Shown here piece after piece: positions 1-10,813 of a stretch of DNA of 64,000 bases (its first letter is position 1; every line of letters starts with the position of its first letter). Position numbers and translations under genes: made by a program. The notes beneath the pieces are model-generated. The model did not search any database and had not been told where the DNA came from. It saw only the letters and a program-made list of their open reading frames with translations. Origin of the DNA: Homalodisca vitripennis (lineage: Eukaryota; Arthropoda; Insecta; Hemiptera; Cicadellidae); the NCBI RefSeq assembly GCF_021130785.1, contig NC_060215.1, positions 64,670,501-64,734,500 on the forward strand. Direction: 5' to 3'.

Positions 1-1987
1 TTGGAGCTTGTTTTTCACAGATTCCATGATTTTAGATATTACACAATCAACTAATGTTTGGATTAATATTAACAAGGAACGGTACAGTCGTGAGAGAGAC
101 GCAAAAGAAACCACACCAGAGGAATTAAAATGTGTATTTGGTATTTTGTTTATGGCAGGTGTCATAAGTCTTCACACCAGATACTTGAAGAGCTTTGGAG
201 TAGTGATGGATTTGGTGTAGAATTTTTTAGATGTGCAATGTCTATCAAAAGATTCAAGTTCCTGCTCACTGCAATGCGGTTCGACGACATCACAAGTAGA
301 GAAGATAGACAGAAACTTGACAATTTGGCTCCGAAAAGGGATTTGTTTTAAGAATTTGTTGAAAATTGCAAACTTCATTACAGAGTGAGCGAGTTTGTAA
401 CTTTAGATGAAATGCTGGACTCTTTTCGTGGATGGTGCAGTTTTCGACAATATATCAAAAACAAGCCAGCAAAATACGGACTAAAGATCTATGCGCTAGC
501 ATGTGCAAAAACATTTTACACAGCAAATTTAGAAGTATACGTGGCAAGACAACCCCCTGGTCCTTACCAAATAGATAATTCTGCGAGAAGTGTTGTGCAC
601 CGCATGATCGAGCCCATATCAGGATCTGGAAGAAATGTCACCATGGACAACTGGTTCTCCTCTGTACCATTATGCTTCGATCTAATGAATGATCATCGTC
701 TTACCATGGTCGGAACTTTGAGAAAGAACAAGCGGGAGATTCCAAGTGCATTTCTGGAAACAAAGCACAGACCCGTGAACAGTTCTATGTTTGCTTTCAA
801 AGACAAATGCACAATGGTATCCTTAGTCTCCAACAAGAAAAAACATGTAGTGCTTGTATCGACTCTACACAATGATGATACAGTTGACAACAATCCAAAC
901 TCTCCAACTGTAGGGAAACCTGAAATTGTCCTCTTTTACAACAGTAGTAAGGGTGGAGTTGATACGGTGGATAAGTACAAGGAGTCCTATTCAACTGCTA
1001 GAGTTTGTAATCGCTGGTCAATGCGAATTTTCTACTCTCTGTTGGATATAGGAGCACTAAACACCTTCATAATACTAAAGGAAAACGCCAAAGAACCGAA
1101 AATGAAAAGAAGAATATTTTTACGAACCCTTGCTAAGGAGTTGTGCCAAGACCATATGCGCTCAAGGATAACTATCAGGAGCACACCAGCAAATGTAAAG
1201 CAGAAAATTTGTAAAATCATGGAGATTGCTGATCCACGTCTAACAAGAACTGCCCCGCCTGAAGACGTTCAATCGGCCAGATGTTACAGCTGTGATTGGA
1301 GAAAACATCATCTTTCCAAGACCCGGTGTTCAAAGTGCAAGTTTTTTATTTGCAGAGAGCACACTGCTCCAGCTATCTGTGTCATGTGCACTGAGTCTCG
1401 TGTGCCATCCGAAGAAGACATGAGTGAGTAGTTCAGTTTTCTAAGGAACTTTGATTACCCATTTTTGTAAGTCTTTTTTCAAAATTTTTTGTATTAGCTT
1501 AATTAAATAAGGTCTAATATTGTAATTTTATAGTTGACAAAGAAAACAAAGTAGCGCTTTTTTCATTTTTACTAACTTCAAAAAATAATATTTTTTTGTT
1601 TATTGGTGATTTTGTTCAAATTTTATAAATTCAAACCTTATAATTTCAATTCTTGTTTTAATTTGTATTGCTTAGTTAAGTTTTAATAGTAATCATTAGT
1701 TACGTTTAGTTATATTGTTAGATAATATACGTTAGTGATACATGCGTTAGCTTATTTCATAAATTATTGCTTACATTTGTATTTTATTTAACAAATATAT
1801 TTATATATATCAGATATTTAGGGAACTTTTCTACAAACAATTGAGTTTTATAAATACACTTTTTATTGCGTGTATGTAAAATAAATCTTTTTAGAAAGAC
1901 GTATTTGTACTTATTTCTAAACCTGGAGGTAACTTCCTGGTGCGCCCGATTCGCATTTCAAAATTGATGCGCCCGACCAAAGGTTAA
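1..1987 (+). mobile_element. piggyBac-like DNA transposon, 3' portion
   Basis: Cut-and-paste DNA transposon of the piggyBac superfamily; its 5' end lies outside the window. The inside holds a broken transposase (8-1431) followed by about 550 bp of AT-rich 3' sequence. The probable right terminus is at 1983: read from outside on the minus strand the element begins CCTTTGGTCGGGCG, matching the CCY start usual for the superfamily, and it abuts TTAA at 1984-1987, the canonical target site. A short motif, TGCGCCCGA, occurs twice in the same direction close to the end (near 1940 and 1968), as expected of subterminal transposase-binding repeats. The boundary is inferred; the left end is needed to confirm it. 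Confidence 0.75.
8..1431 (+). pseudogene. piggyBac-like transposase, frameshifted
   Basis: DDE-type transposase of the piggyBac family. The reading frame starts in frame 2 (8-220), continues in frame 1 (130-351), meets a TAA at 349-351, then runs open from about 352 to 1431. The three catalytic aspartates appear intact: VTLDEM near 400, NVTMDNWF near 640 and GGVDTVDKYK near 955. The C-terminus is a cysteine-rich zinc-binding domain (CYSCDWRKHH, CSKCKFFICREH, CVMC), usual for this family. The upstream frameshift and the stop make it non-functional as read. The real N-terminus is missing at the window edge. The family call is firm, the subfamily unknown. Confidence 0.88.
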
Positions 1988-3394
1988 TATTGTTTCTTAG
2001 TATTATCATGTATTTAGATCTCAGATGGAAAAGGATTCCTGCAAGCTGACACTACATTGCTTGAGATGACAGTGAAATTTCATTCATTGTTGGACTATGA
2101 GGGCAGTTTATTTTAGTCAATTCCATCCTATTCTCAGTTAGAGTGAATGTTCTGGGGAAATGTTTTTGTTCTCTTAGGACAAGAAGCTTATAAATTGCAC
2201 CTAGTCCTATAAGAACCTTTGTGCTGCTTCTGTAGTGACAATCTGGATGGGTAAGGTTGGGGGTAGAGGCCACCTCCTATCGAGATCCATGAGGAAGAAT
2301 TAGGGGACTAATCTCGTCATGTCCCATCAAAATAAGGGGAGACCAGCTCTGAACCAACCCCTCAAGTCAAAGCAGGCAGGCGGTGGCACATCCTTATATT
2401 GAGGCTAGCAAGAACCTTTGACACTTAGGGAATGAACACCACCAACTCTAACAGTCATCTCCCGCAGTAGACTAGAGCTATCGAATTACCCTTGCACTGA
2501 TGTAATATCTCTGATGCTTCTTTAGAACCGATACAACAGAGTATCAAATAACCCAACAAAATACAACCAAGCGGAGCCTATGTACCAAGTTTCAAGTCTA
2601 TAGGACCTTTCTACCAAGAAAGAGAAATATTACACAGACGAACGGACATACAAACAACACAATTGTAATTTGTTCCTGTTGTGTCCTTAATAACTCACAT
2701 TTTTGTTAATCTTATTTTTATGTTTCTTACTCACAAAAGGATATTTTCAGTTACTCACTAGTAGCAGCGTCAAACAAAAGCCTCATAGTCATTCCATAAG
2801 AATTCATTAAGGATATTAGGCATTTCTTTATTTAGCAAACTCTTTAGATCCCATAGATTTATATATTGAGGGAGTACAATTTTTCTTTTAGAGATACCCC
2901 TACAGAAAAAAGTTACAAACTGTTACGGCGGTGATACCTTCTTCTGTGTCAGCCTTGACCTTTTGACCTTTACTTTCCAGCTATTTAGTGAAAGGTTTTG
3001 TTGACTGTCAAACTCTCAGCCATAATTATTCATTCATTGTTTTTTATTAGCTCCCCATCATGATCTTTCTTGTCATATTGAGGAAACAACTTTCACACAG
3101 AAAACTTCATTTTTCTATTAAACTTTAGACTGACAACCTTTGTAAAAGTATGTAAAGAGTTTTAGAAAATTTTGGTCAAAATTTCTGTACATGATGTAAT
3201 TCAACACACTTGGACTAACAAACTTAAAAGTGTCTGCAACCTTTAACCTTAAACTTTTAAATTCAAGAGTTTAGCAAAGTGGGTTTTGAACTAAAATCTT
3301 AAAATTGAAGTTGTTACTTTTCCTTTATTGCTGAGTAGTGAAAAAATGTGGTAGATTATGTAAATGTAAATGAAACAGGATTTTTCCGGACATT
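1988..3394. other. Non-coding stretch with an unclassified interspersed repeat
   Basis: No gene seen. The segment at about 2040-2660 is less AT-rich than its surroundings. It ends with the pattern 'accaagtttcaagtctata' followed by a short run containing acagacgaacggacatac, a layout I know from many arthropod interspersed repeats; a similar pattern recurs near 42180-42280. The rest is AT-rich intron-like sequence. Short ORFs here have no recognisable motif. Confidence 0.4.
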
Positions 3395-3404
3395 TGCCAT
3401 CGTT

Positions 3405-3478
3405 CAGTGATACAAAAAATCAGGAACACTATGTTTCGAGATCTGCAATCTAATCTCTTCTTCAGGTAAATAACTAAC
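3405..3478 (-). ncRNA. Hammerhead-ribozyme-like core in Penelope terminus
   Basis: Read on the minus strand: CTGAAGA, then a hairpin whose arms GAGAT/ATCTC pair around an 8-10 nt loop, then GAAAC. This is the conserved hammerhead core order (CUGANGA, stem II, GAAA). Penelope-like elements are known to carry minimal hammerheads in their terminal repeats. I could not place stem I and the cleavage triplet with certainty, so activity is unproven. Confidence 0.45.
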
Positions 3479-4029
3479 CTAACACATAATTAATATTTAA
3501 GTTAAAATAAACAAATCATACCAGATGACATGCATTAGTCAAGAATCACAACCATAATGTTGTGTGTCAACTTCACTAACTTTAAAACACGCATTGAATA
3601 AAAACGAAACACAACACTAATTATTAAAACTGAACTACAGAATACGTCTGTATCTGCCGACCACCACCTATGACTGACCAGAAGCCAATAGTAAATGGCA
3701 GTCGTCACAGCAAAAACAAGATGGCAGCACAAAGGAGCGAACGGAAGTGGGTCTCTTTATTATTGGTTCATTCTAGATGAACTTCTTAAAACCATACTGT
3801 GACTCTGCATTTGATTTATTACAATTTTATAATGTGTTTGAGATTTTTGGCATTCTTTTTAGTTAATTTTTCAGAATTGGCAACTAAAGCGACCTAATTT
3901 TGACTGATGGTTAACTGATTGGTTGGTCTGCCAATTTAATGTATGAAGCCTTAAATTAATTTCCTTTTAAAGAAATGAGGTTCCCAATGTATTTGTAAAC
4001 CTCATTCATACAATGATCTTTGGGCCAAC

Positions 4030-4990
4030 AATGATGTGCAATTTTTGACTTTTCTGTTAGCCCCTTCTTCGTGTTTTCTTTGAGTTCTTTAATTCTTGCG
4101 TTTAATAGTCTTTTTGTCTTGCCTATGTATTCTTACATTTTATACTGTAAACACAGTTTTGTAATCCTGTGTGCCATTTTTTTCTGAGACTTTGTCTAAT
4201 AGGATTGTGTGTTTTAAACACGTTTCTAATGTTATACTTTCTACCTACTTTTCTAATTTTATACGATGATTCCGGCAGGGAATTTACATAAGTGGAAATC
4301 ACTACTCTAATTTATTAACTCAGGAATAATTCTTCAGGTTCGTTTGCATTTATTTATTACTCATTGACGGTGTGCGTCTAAGATGCGATTCAACTTTCTT
4401 AAATTTCTCTTTTAATCTATCTTTATCTGAGCATAAGCTCTTTGCTCTATCAAATAACGAGTAGGCCACTCCTTCTTTGACAGACGTTTGATGGTTTGAT
4501 TGATAATTTAAGTATTTTTCTGTGTGTGTTTTCTTTTGAGAAACAGTAGTCTTAAAGACATCCCTGTCTCTTAATACACACACACATGCAAAAAAGGAAG
4601 CTTGTTTTGGACTTCCACTTCCATTGTGAGGCGGATGGAAGGAGAAATACTTTTAATGTGATTCAAAAGCTCATTCAGCTCAGTGTCTCTATGATGAAAA
4701 ACAACAAAGGTATCATTCATATACCTCCACCAAATCCTGGGTTTGCTGAGCTAAAGCCAAAACCTTCTGTTCAAATTCCTCCATAAATATATTGGCGAAA
4801 ATAGGAGACAGTGGAGAACCCATTGCCATCCCCTCATCTTGACAGTAAGTTTGTCCCTTTAATTGAAAATAATTGCATTGAGTGCATAGTTCTAACAGTT
4901 CCATTATTACTGGCACAGGAAGTTTAGTTCTTCCCTTCAATGTGTGTTTTTCTTTAAGACGTGATTCAATGATTATGTAAATATTCCCAA
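4030..4990 (-). pseudogene. Penelope-type RT and GIY-YIG endonuclease, decayed
   Basis: The minus-strand reading at 4940-4713 contains GMAMGSPLSPIFANIFM, the RT block typical of Penelope elements. A frameshift follows, and the active-site region reads WWRYMNDTFVVFHH (near 4740-4700), where YMND replaces the usual Y-x-D-D, so the polymerase site is damaged. Further on come PSIRLTMEVE and HTEKYLNYQSNHQTS (near 4530-4490), both family-typical. A separate frame near 4130-4030 gives EYIGKTKRLLNARIKEL, the GIY-YIG nuclease core. Known for the family: the RT and endonuclease drive retrotransposition at nicked or telomeric ends. This copy cannot do so. Confidence 0.8.
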
Positions 4991-4995
4991 AGACA

Positions 4996-5761
4996 TACTG
5001 TTCTTTAAGTTTTAAGAATTTATGATTTGAATATGATTTTTAAAATAATTTTAATCACATGAAATATATGCAATTAGACATATTATTCAAAACAGTTAAT
5101 AGACAACTGCAGTGTTTTTAGTTCAGAAAATCTTGAGGAAGGTAGAGGAGACCTTGTAGCCAGGATATCTCCTTAATTAACCTACCATCACCACTGTCCT
5201 GGTCTTTCTTGAAATGTAGAAATGCAAGTAATCATATGGACACCTACCCACCTTCTGGACCAGACCAGTGTGGCCTATCTGGCTTCGGTCGGCTACAGGG
5301 GTCTGGCCAGTCACAGTAGATGGTGGATGGGTGTTCATTTGATTACATGCAATTTGGTGTTATAAATAAGGCAGGTTTGGGCTCTATGCAGTAGGTGTGT
5401 GTTCATTTAATTACATGTATTTTAACTTTTACAAAAAGGGTGTGCAGGGCTGGTTGCAGTGGGTAGATATCCATTTGAGTATATATTTTGACGTCTTTAA
5501 AAATCTGGATTGGGTTGGCCTAGTTATTGTAGGTGGCATGCTCAACTGGAACATTATACTGTTATCAAGAATCTGATTGTATGTGCAGAGGCTTAATTTG
5601 AACTTCTTTTGGCTTTTTAGAGAAGGATCTTTAAGAATATATAATTAAAGTCTTATAGAAGAGTTTAAAAAAATGGATCAACCATAGCAAGAATTTTTGT
5701 GTGTTGAAATTTGTGCTATCACTAAATTGGGTGTACTTTAATGTGATAATTCTTTCAACAG
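4996..5761. other. AT-rich non-coding stretch upstream of the first SH2B exon
   Basis: No gene found. A GC-richer patch at about 5200-5340 (ctacccaccttctggacc, ggtctggccagtcacag) looks like an old interspersed repeat that I cannot classify. The last 60 bases carry the pyrimidine-rich end of an intron leading to the acceptor at 5760-5761. Confidence 0.4.
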
Positions 5762-5997
5762 TGGAATAATGATCGTTGTAATGTTTATCAGAAGTCTGTT
5801 GGGTGTTGTGAATGAGAATGAAAGACTCCGCTCACCCTTGTCAAAACCAACAGCACCTCCAGACTCAGTTGAAGACCCTCCAGAGCTGCCTCCCAGACTG
5901 CAGGCCTCTGCCTCATCCAGGGGGGACACTCCTGTCCTAAGGCTCTCTAGTAATAGCAACTTTGAACTGTGCACTTCTCGAACAGATATTGAACACT
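5762..5997 (+). CDS. SH2B/Lnk adaptor, proline-rich linker exon (partial gene)
   Basis: First exon of the host gene visible here. It encodes the region before the SH2 domain, with the SH3-ligand-like motif DPPELPPRL near 5870-5905 and a Ser/Thr-rich stretch. The donor CT|GTAAGT at 5998 is strong. The exon ends one base into a codon, which joins in frame with the exon at 29152. The 5' boundary is less sure: TTCTTTCAACAG at 5750-5761 is a good acceptor, but TTTATCAG ending at 5791 also keeps the frame, and the first 17 codons read in another frame look protein-like before a stop at 5813. The protein is an adaptor downstream of receptor tyrosine kinases in the insulin/growth pathway (known for the family). 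Confidence 0.78.
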
Positions 5998-7169
5998 GTA
6001 AGTTTTCACATTTTATAGACTGGCCTATCATCTTAACACTTAACTGATCAAATTGAGAAATCTAATACTATATTATCAGAAGAAAATATAGCCGTGCAAT
6101 GTTTAAAAAACTATATATATATATATAAAAATTGCAGTATTTTACAAAACTGTGTTAGTAATGAAAAAAGTAAATTTATATACAATATAATATATACTCT
6201 TTATTTTTATTCTACATTCTATAATGGCAAATGGCTAATACAAGTATTATAACATAGAAAATGTTCATTAATGAATAATGTGTGTCAAAATAACAATGTA
6301 TCAAAATTAATAACAAATTAGCACTATTAAATAACAGTAATTAGTTAAATTTAGTCCAATTAACCCTAGTACTGATGAACCAACACAAAAGTGTTATACC
6401 ATGCAGCAAGCCAGATCTGGTGAAGCAACACATACGTGTTTTTTGTCTGTACATTGCTGCAGACAAAATGCAGAGTGCATAAACTATTTATTATGTATAA
6501 ATATTCTTGTAAACGCCTCCAAATACACAATATAGAAGTGCTATTTTTGCATTTCAACATACTATATTAATTAGTTTCCAACATTATTCTTTGTTGAGCA
6601 ACTGCTGTAAAACACCTGTTAGACGAAAAGAAGCTTTGAAATAAGGCTAGTTTATTTTGGTTTATGGGTAGGCCATCCTGAGCGTGACCTTATACACGCC
6701 AAATAAAATGATTGTTGAAACATAGTCTGTGTTTCTTCTTGCTTCATAAATGTATTCATGAAGTGTTTTAGTACTTCTGTGATGTTTTATATTTCATAAG
6801 TGTTCCTAACTGATAATTTAGCACATAATGTAATTATTTTTTTGTTTGCAAAGAAAGCTATTAACAAACTTTCTTGTCTTCATTTGACATTATTATATTT
6901 TTCTTATTTTTAATTCTTATCATCTTAGTGTAGAAATCACGAGTCTAAACATTTTTTTTTAGTTATTATGAGGCTATTTCTTATGTGTTCTTGGCTATAA
7001 AGTTCAAAAATTCCATTGAAAATATCCTAGGATATATAGAAATTTTTTATAAGAGAATTTCTGTTTGGAGTATGAGTAAATTTTGTATTCTTTCAATGTT
7101 TATTTTGGATAAAAACACACATTTGTTTTTGTATTTCATGAATATAAAAAACACAGAATCAGATTAAAA
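5998..7169. other. Start of SH2B intron (23.2 kb), non-coding
   Basis: AT-rich intron sequence with a short (AT)n run near 6112-6127. Short ORFs at 6366-6560 and 6985-7167 have no motif or family signal. No gene seen. Most of the rest of this intron, to 29151, is made of mobile elements listed separately. Confidence 0.6.
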
Positions 7170-7654
7170 CTGGATTTTGTCCTATTTAACATTAATTTTT
7201 TCTTCCTTTTGTGATATCTTGGTGAAAGCGTTCTCCCTGCTCATCATTGCACCAAGATTTGTGGGAAAAAAAGTCAAGCTGAAAGTTCCTTTTAGTTAAG
7301 TTTTTCCTCAAATTCAGGATCTTGAATTACTTTACTGATGTACGGTCCAGTAAAAATGCCCTCCTTTAGTTTTGCTTCACTTAATTTAGGGAAATGGTAA
7401 ACCAAATGCTTGAAGCCTGCTCCTTCTTTTTCTATGGCCTTTATAATACTGTTCATCAACCCAAGCTTGATATGAAGTGGGGGAAGAAGTACTTGACTAT
7501 TGTCAATTAGGGGGGTATTAGAAACATTTGCCTGGTATTCACCTGGTAAATAAGAAGTTCTTTCTGGCCATTTGTTCTTCAGAAAATGTAGCTCTACTTT
7601 CCCATAACCATAGGAAACAACAGTATTTTATGAAGCCACCCTGTAGTCCCATAA
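7170..7654 (-). pseudogene. Interrupted host element, piece 4 (C-terminal)
   Basis: Minus-strand reading gives LMGLQGG and WLWESRA near 7655-7600, then LPPLHIKLGLMNSI near 7480 and GERFHQDI near 7225. These read as consecutive blocks of one protein whose earlier parts lie at 10166-10555, 14227-14363 and 19235-19666. From memory the blocks resemble a large, uncharacterised multi-copy protein family seen in insects and cnidarians; I could not verify this. Several stops and frameshifts are present and the C-terminal end is lost near 7170. The adjacent LINE at 7655 was inserted between the blocks GDLKV and LMGLQGG. Function is unknown; it could be the transposase or another protein of a DNA element. 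Confidence 0.6.
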
Positions 7655-10165
7655 GATTCAAGATTCAAGATATTTTATTGTCATTAAGCACAATACATAT
7701 TATGCAATAGACAAAGTCAACATATTATATAGCCTACTTTAATCTATCTAGGTACAGTTATAGGACAAAATACAGTATTGCCTATTGCTAGAACTAAATA
7801 ACAATAATATAAATGTGAATAAAACAATGAAATTACAATTAAATAATTTAAAAATCTATATAATATGTGCTAACAATCCTAATCTTAAATTAACAATGGA
7901 TTAAAAACTTAATGAGCTAATATCACAGGCTAGGTAATCTTCAACAGTGTAAAAAGCTTTATTTTTCAGCCACTTTGCAATGGTAACTTTAAAATTATTA
8001 AGTGTAACATTCCATGCTTTCTCTGGTAATTTATTAAATAATTTATACTGAAAAATATCTGGCTGTTTTTGGTCTTTTCGAGTCTGACTGGGGGTAGATC
8101 GAGTAAATACTTTTTTCTTGTGCAGTGTTTATGAACATCTTGTCTATTTATGAAACTATTCAAATTTTCTTTTACATCAAGTAATGAGCAGTAAATGTAT
8201 AAACTTGGCAAGGTCATAATTTGAAGTTCTTTGAAAAAAGGTGAACAAGATTCTTGCTTAGAAACATTTTTTAAAATCCTAATAGCTTTTTTTGCCATAA
8301 AAATATTTTTTTGGCACTGGAACTGTTTCCCCAAAGAGTCACACCATACCTCAAGTGTGAATGGAAAAATGCATAATAAGCAGTTATCAACATCTCTTGA
8401 GTAACAGTATTCCTTAGTTTACATAATAGGTATATAACTCTAGATAGTTTAGTACCTAAATAATTAACATGATGTTGCCAGCTTAATTTACCATCTAGGA
8501 TAACACCCAATAACTTAACAGAATCATTACTGTATTTAGTATTATTGTGTAGAGATAATGTTAAATATTCAGTTTTATTATGATTCACTGCCAACCCATT
8601 TGCTTTAAACCATTCTAGAGCTAATTTAAATGAACGTTCTTGATCAGATTTTAAGATTTGTGAGTCTTTATTACAGTTTAAAAGAGTAGTATCATCCGCG
8701 TACAAAACAGAATTACAAGGTAGGCTAGATGAAAAATCATTGATTGCAACAATAAACAGAAAAGGTCCCAAAACAGAGCCTTGCGAAACTCCCAATTTCA
8801 CTGTTCTGAAATTGGACTTGTTCTCCCTCTGGACAACCATCTGTTTCCTGTCAGATAAATAAGATGACAATAATTGTAATTCTTTATGTTTTATGCCATA
8901 ACTAAACAACTTTTTTAACAACAACTCATGATTAATACAGTCAAACGCTTTACTTAAATCTATCAATGTTGCAGATGATATAATCTTTTTCTCAAAATTA
9001 TTTAAAATGTGTTCCACAATTTTTCCTATTGCTTTCACAGTGTTTGATTTTTTATAAATCCATATTGTTCTTTGCAGAGCAAATTGTTTTGAGAAAAGAA
9101 ATCATACAATTGGTCTTTTAAACAACACTCAAAAATCTTACTCAGTATGGGAACCAAAGAAATGGGACGGTAACTAGCAGGATCTGCCTTGCTGCCCTTC
9201 TTATACACTGGCACTACTTTGGAACATTTCAGTGCTTTAGGAAAAATCCCCTCAGATAACATCCAGTTGAATAGAAAAGTCAATGGTTTTACTATGTAGG
9301 GTATAATATCCTTGATGATTTTATTAGAAAACCCAAAATAATCTTCGCTTTTTGATCCACTCAACTTAGATACATATTTTATAATTTCAAATTCAGTTAT
9401 TACATTTAATTGGAATGTTTTACTAGCATTATTAAATCTAGATAAATAAATACTCAAAAGCTCAATAGCAGTGTCAAAATGATTTTGCTTGAAATGTGTA
9501 GTACTAACTATATTTATAAAATAATCATTAAAGTCATCAGGCTTTATTAATTCTTCAACGCTTTCTTTCTTACAATGAATTTCCTTTTTTATTATACTCC
9601 AAGCAGCTTTACATTTATTTGGAGCTCTCATGATATATCTGTCAGTGGCTAATCGTTTTTCTTCCTTAATTCTATTTTTATACATCTTTTTTATTTCTAT
9701 ATACATTTTTTTGTGTTCAGCTTCATTTTCTGTGCCCTTACTTATCTTGAATCTATCATAAAACACTGTTACTATATTTCTAAGTTTATATAGTTCAGGT
9801 GTAAACCAGTCAACCTTTGGTCTATTTCTACTTTTGATTTTGACATCTTTAACAGGGCAGCATTCTTTAAGTGAACTTGTTAATATTTGTATAAAAAAAT
9901 CAAAAGCATCATCAACAGTGAAAAAAAGTAAGCTGCCACCAGTCAATCTGATTCAGTCTATGTTTCAAACCTTCAATGGGACCAAAAGACAGATCTCTCA
10001 CTTTTCTTTTAAGAATATTTTTGTCTGGTACTGTATTTGAAAAATGCAACTCATAAAACTCTGTGTATATACCAGCGTGATCAGATACATTTGGTTCGAT
10101 AACTTGACATTTTACTTTGTTTTTGCTTAAATTACTAACGACATTGTCAAGGTTCAAGGATAGCT
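7655..10165 (-). mobile_element. LINE 1: 5'-truncated non-LTR retrotransposon
   Basis: Minus-strand element starting inside its apurinic-type endonuclease (SDHAGIY near 10080), followed by reverse transcriptase and C-terminal domain. RT blocks: ASYRPISLVPILSKIFE (near 9160), LIDLSKAFDCINHELL (near 8950), GVSQGSVLGPFLF (near 8780), catalytic YADDTTLL (near 8690), KLLGVILDGKLSW (near 8500) and SHLRYGVTLWG (near 8350). Frameshifts at about 9930, 9036 and 8300 break it. The 3' tail is a short repeat of TTGAATC next to 7655. A possible short target duplication, ATAA, lies at both ends (about 7651 and 10167). The Jockey/CR1-like clade is inferred from the lack of an RNase H domain and the C-terminal pattern. 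Confidence 0.88.
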
Positions 10166-10555
10166 ATAAACCTTTAAGTCACCACAAATTTGCCATTTAA
10201 ACTGGTCATATTTTATTAGTTTAAAAATGGCCACCATGTTATCATAAATTTCTTTTATGGAGACTGAATAAGCCACTGAAATGGATGGTTTTTCATTTCC
10301 ATTGTGAAGTAATACTGCTTTCAGACTGTATTTAGAAGAATCAATAAACATATGCCATTCATTTGAATTATGATTTATTTCAAGCTCTTTCATCGAACCC
10401 TCATAATCAAAACATCCACACAAACTGCCTTCCAACTTATAAAACACTGAAAATGCAACATTTCTTTTTCTATAGGAAGTTATGCTTGTTCTTTCAGCTA
10501 AAAGATTCCATTCTTGTAACCTGAAACCTAGAAGTTCAGCTTGTTGATTAGATAC
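10166..10555 (-). pseudogene. Interrupted host element, piece 3 (middle)
   Basis: Open minus-strand stretch containing NQQAELLGFRLQEWNLL (near 10535), NEWHMFIDSSKYSLKAVLLH (near 10350-10300) and QICGDLKV (near 10185). The reading breaks off exactly where LINE 1 begins and resumes on its other side at 7654. Upstream it breaks where LINE 2 begins, resuming at 14226. No stop codon lies within this piece, so it is the best-preserved part. The function of the family is unknown. Confidence 0.62.
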
Positions 10556-10561
10556 CACAAA

Positions 10562-10813
10562 CCTCTTTCGACTACCACAGAGATTACAGATATTGACAAC
10601 CTGACCCCTGGAATCAGTCAAACCAGAAGCAAAAAACTGACCAAACCTCTTTTGACGACCACAGAGATAACGGATATTAACAAACTGACCCCTGGAGCCA
10701 GCCAAACCAGCCAGGAAAAACTGAACCATCACTATTTGACAAATACTGAGATAACTAATAATAACACCTCGATCCCTGGAATCAGTCAAACCAGAAGAAC
10801 AAAACTGAATCAT
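10562..10813 (+). repeat. 84-bp (28-residue) tandem repeat, three copies
   Basis: Three in-frame copies at 10562-10645, 10646-10729 and 10730-10813, plus the start of a fourth. Each carries T-x-TEIT and PGxSQT-type motifs. They form the leader ORF of LINE 2. Period and frame are seen directly; a role as a nucleic-acid-binding or spacer region is a guess. Confidence 0.8.

Larger units (their letters stand above)
3395..4995 (-). mobile_element. Penelope-like retroelement, 5'-truncated
   Basis: On the minus strand the order is reverse transcriptase (about 4990-4350), spacer, GIY-YIG endonuclease (about 4130-4030), then a terminal segment with a hammerhead-like core (about 3475-3405). That is the layout of Penelope-like elements with a C-terminal endonuclease. 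The 5' end stops inside the RT near 4995, so the copy is 5'-truncated. The terminal segment is related to sequences at 50120-50344, 52655-52810 and, more weakly, 58905-59060, so the family is repeated here. Many frameshifts show an old, dead copy. Confidence 0.8.
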
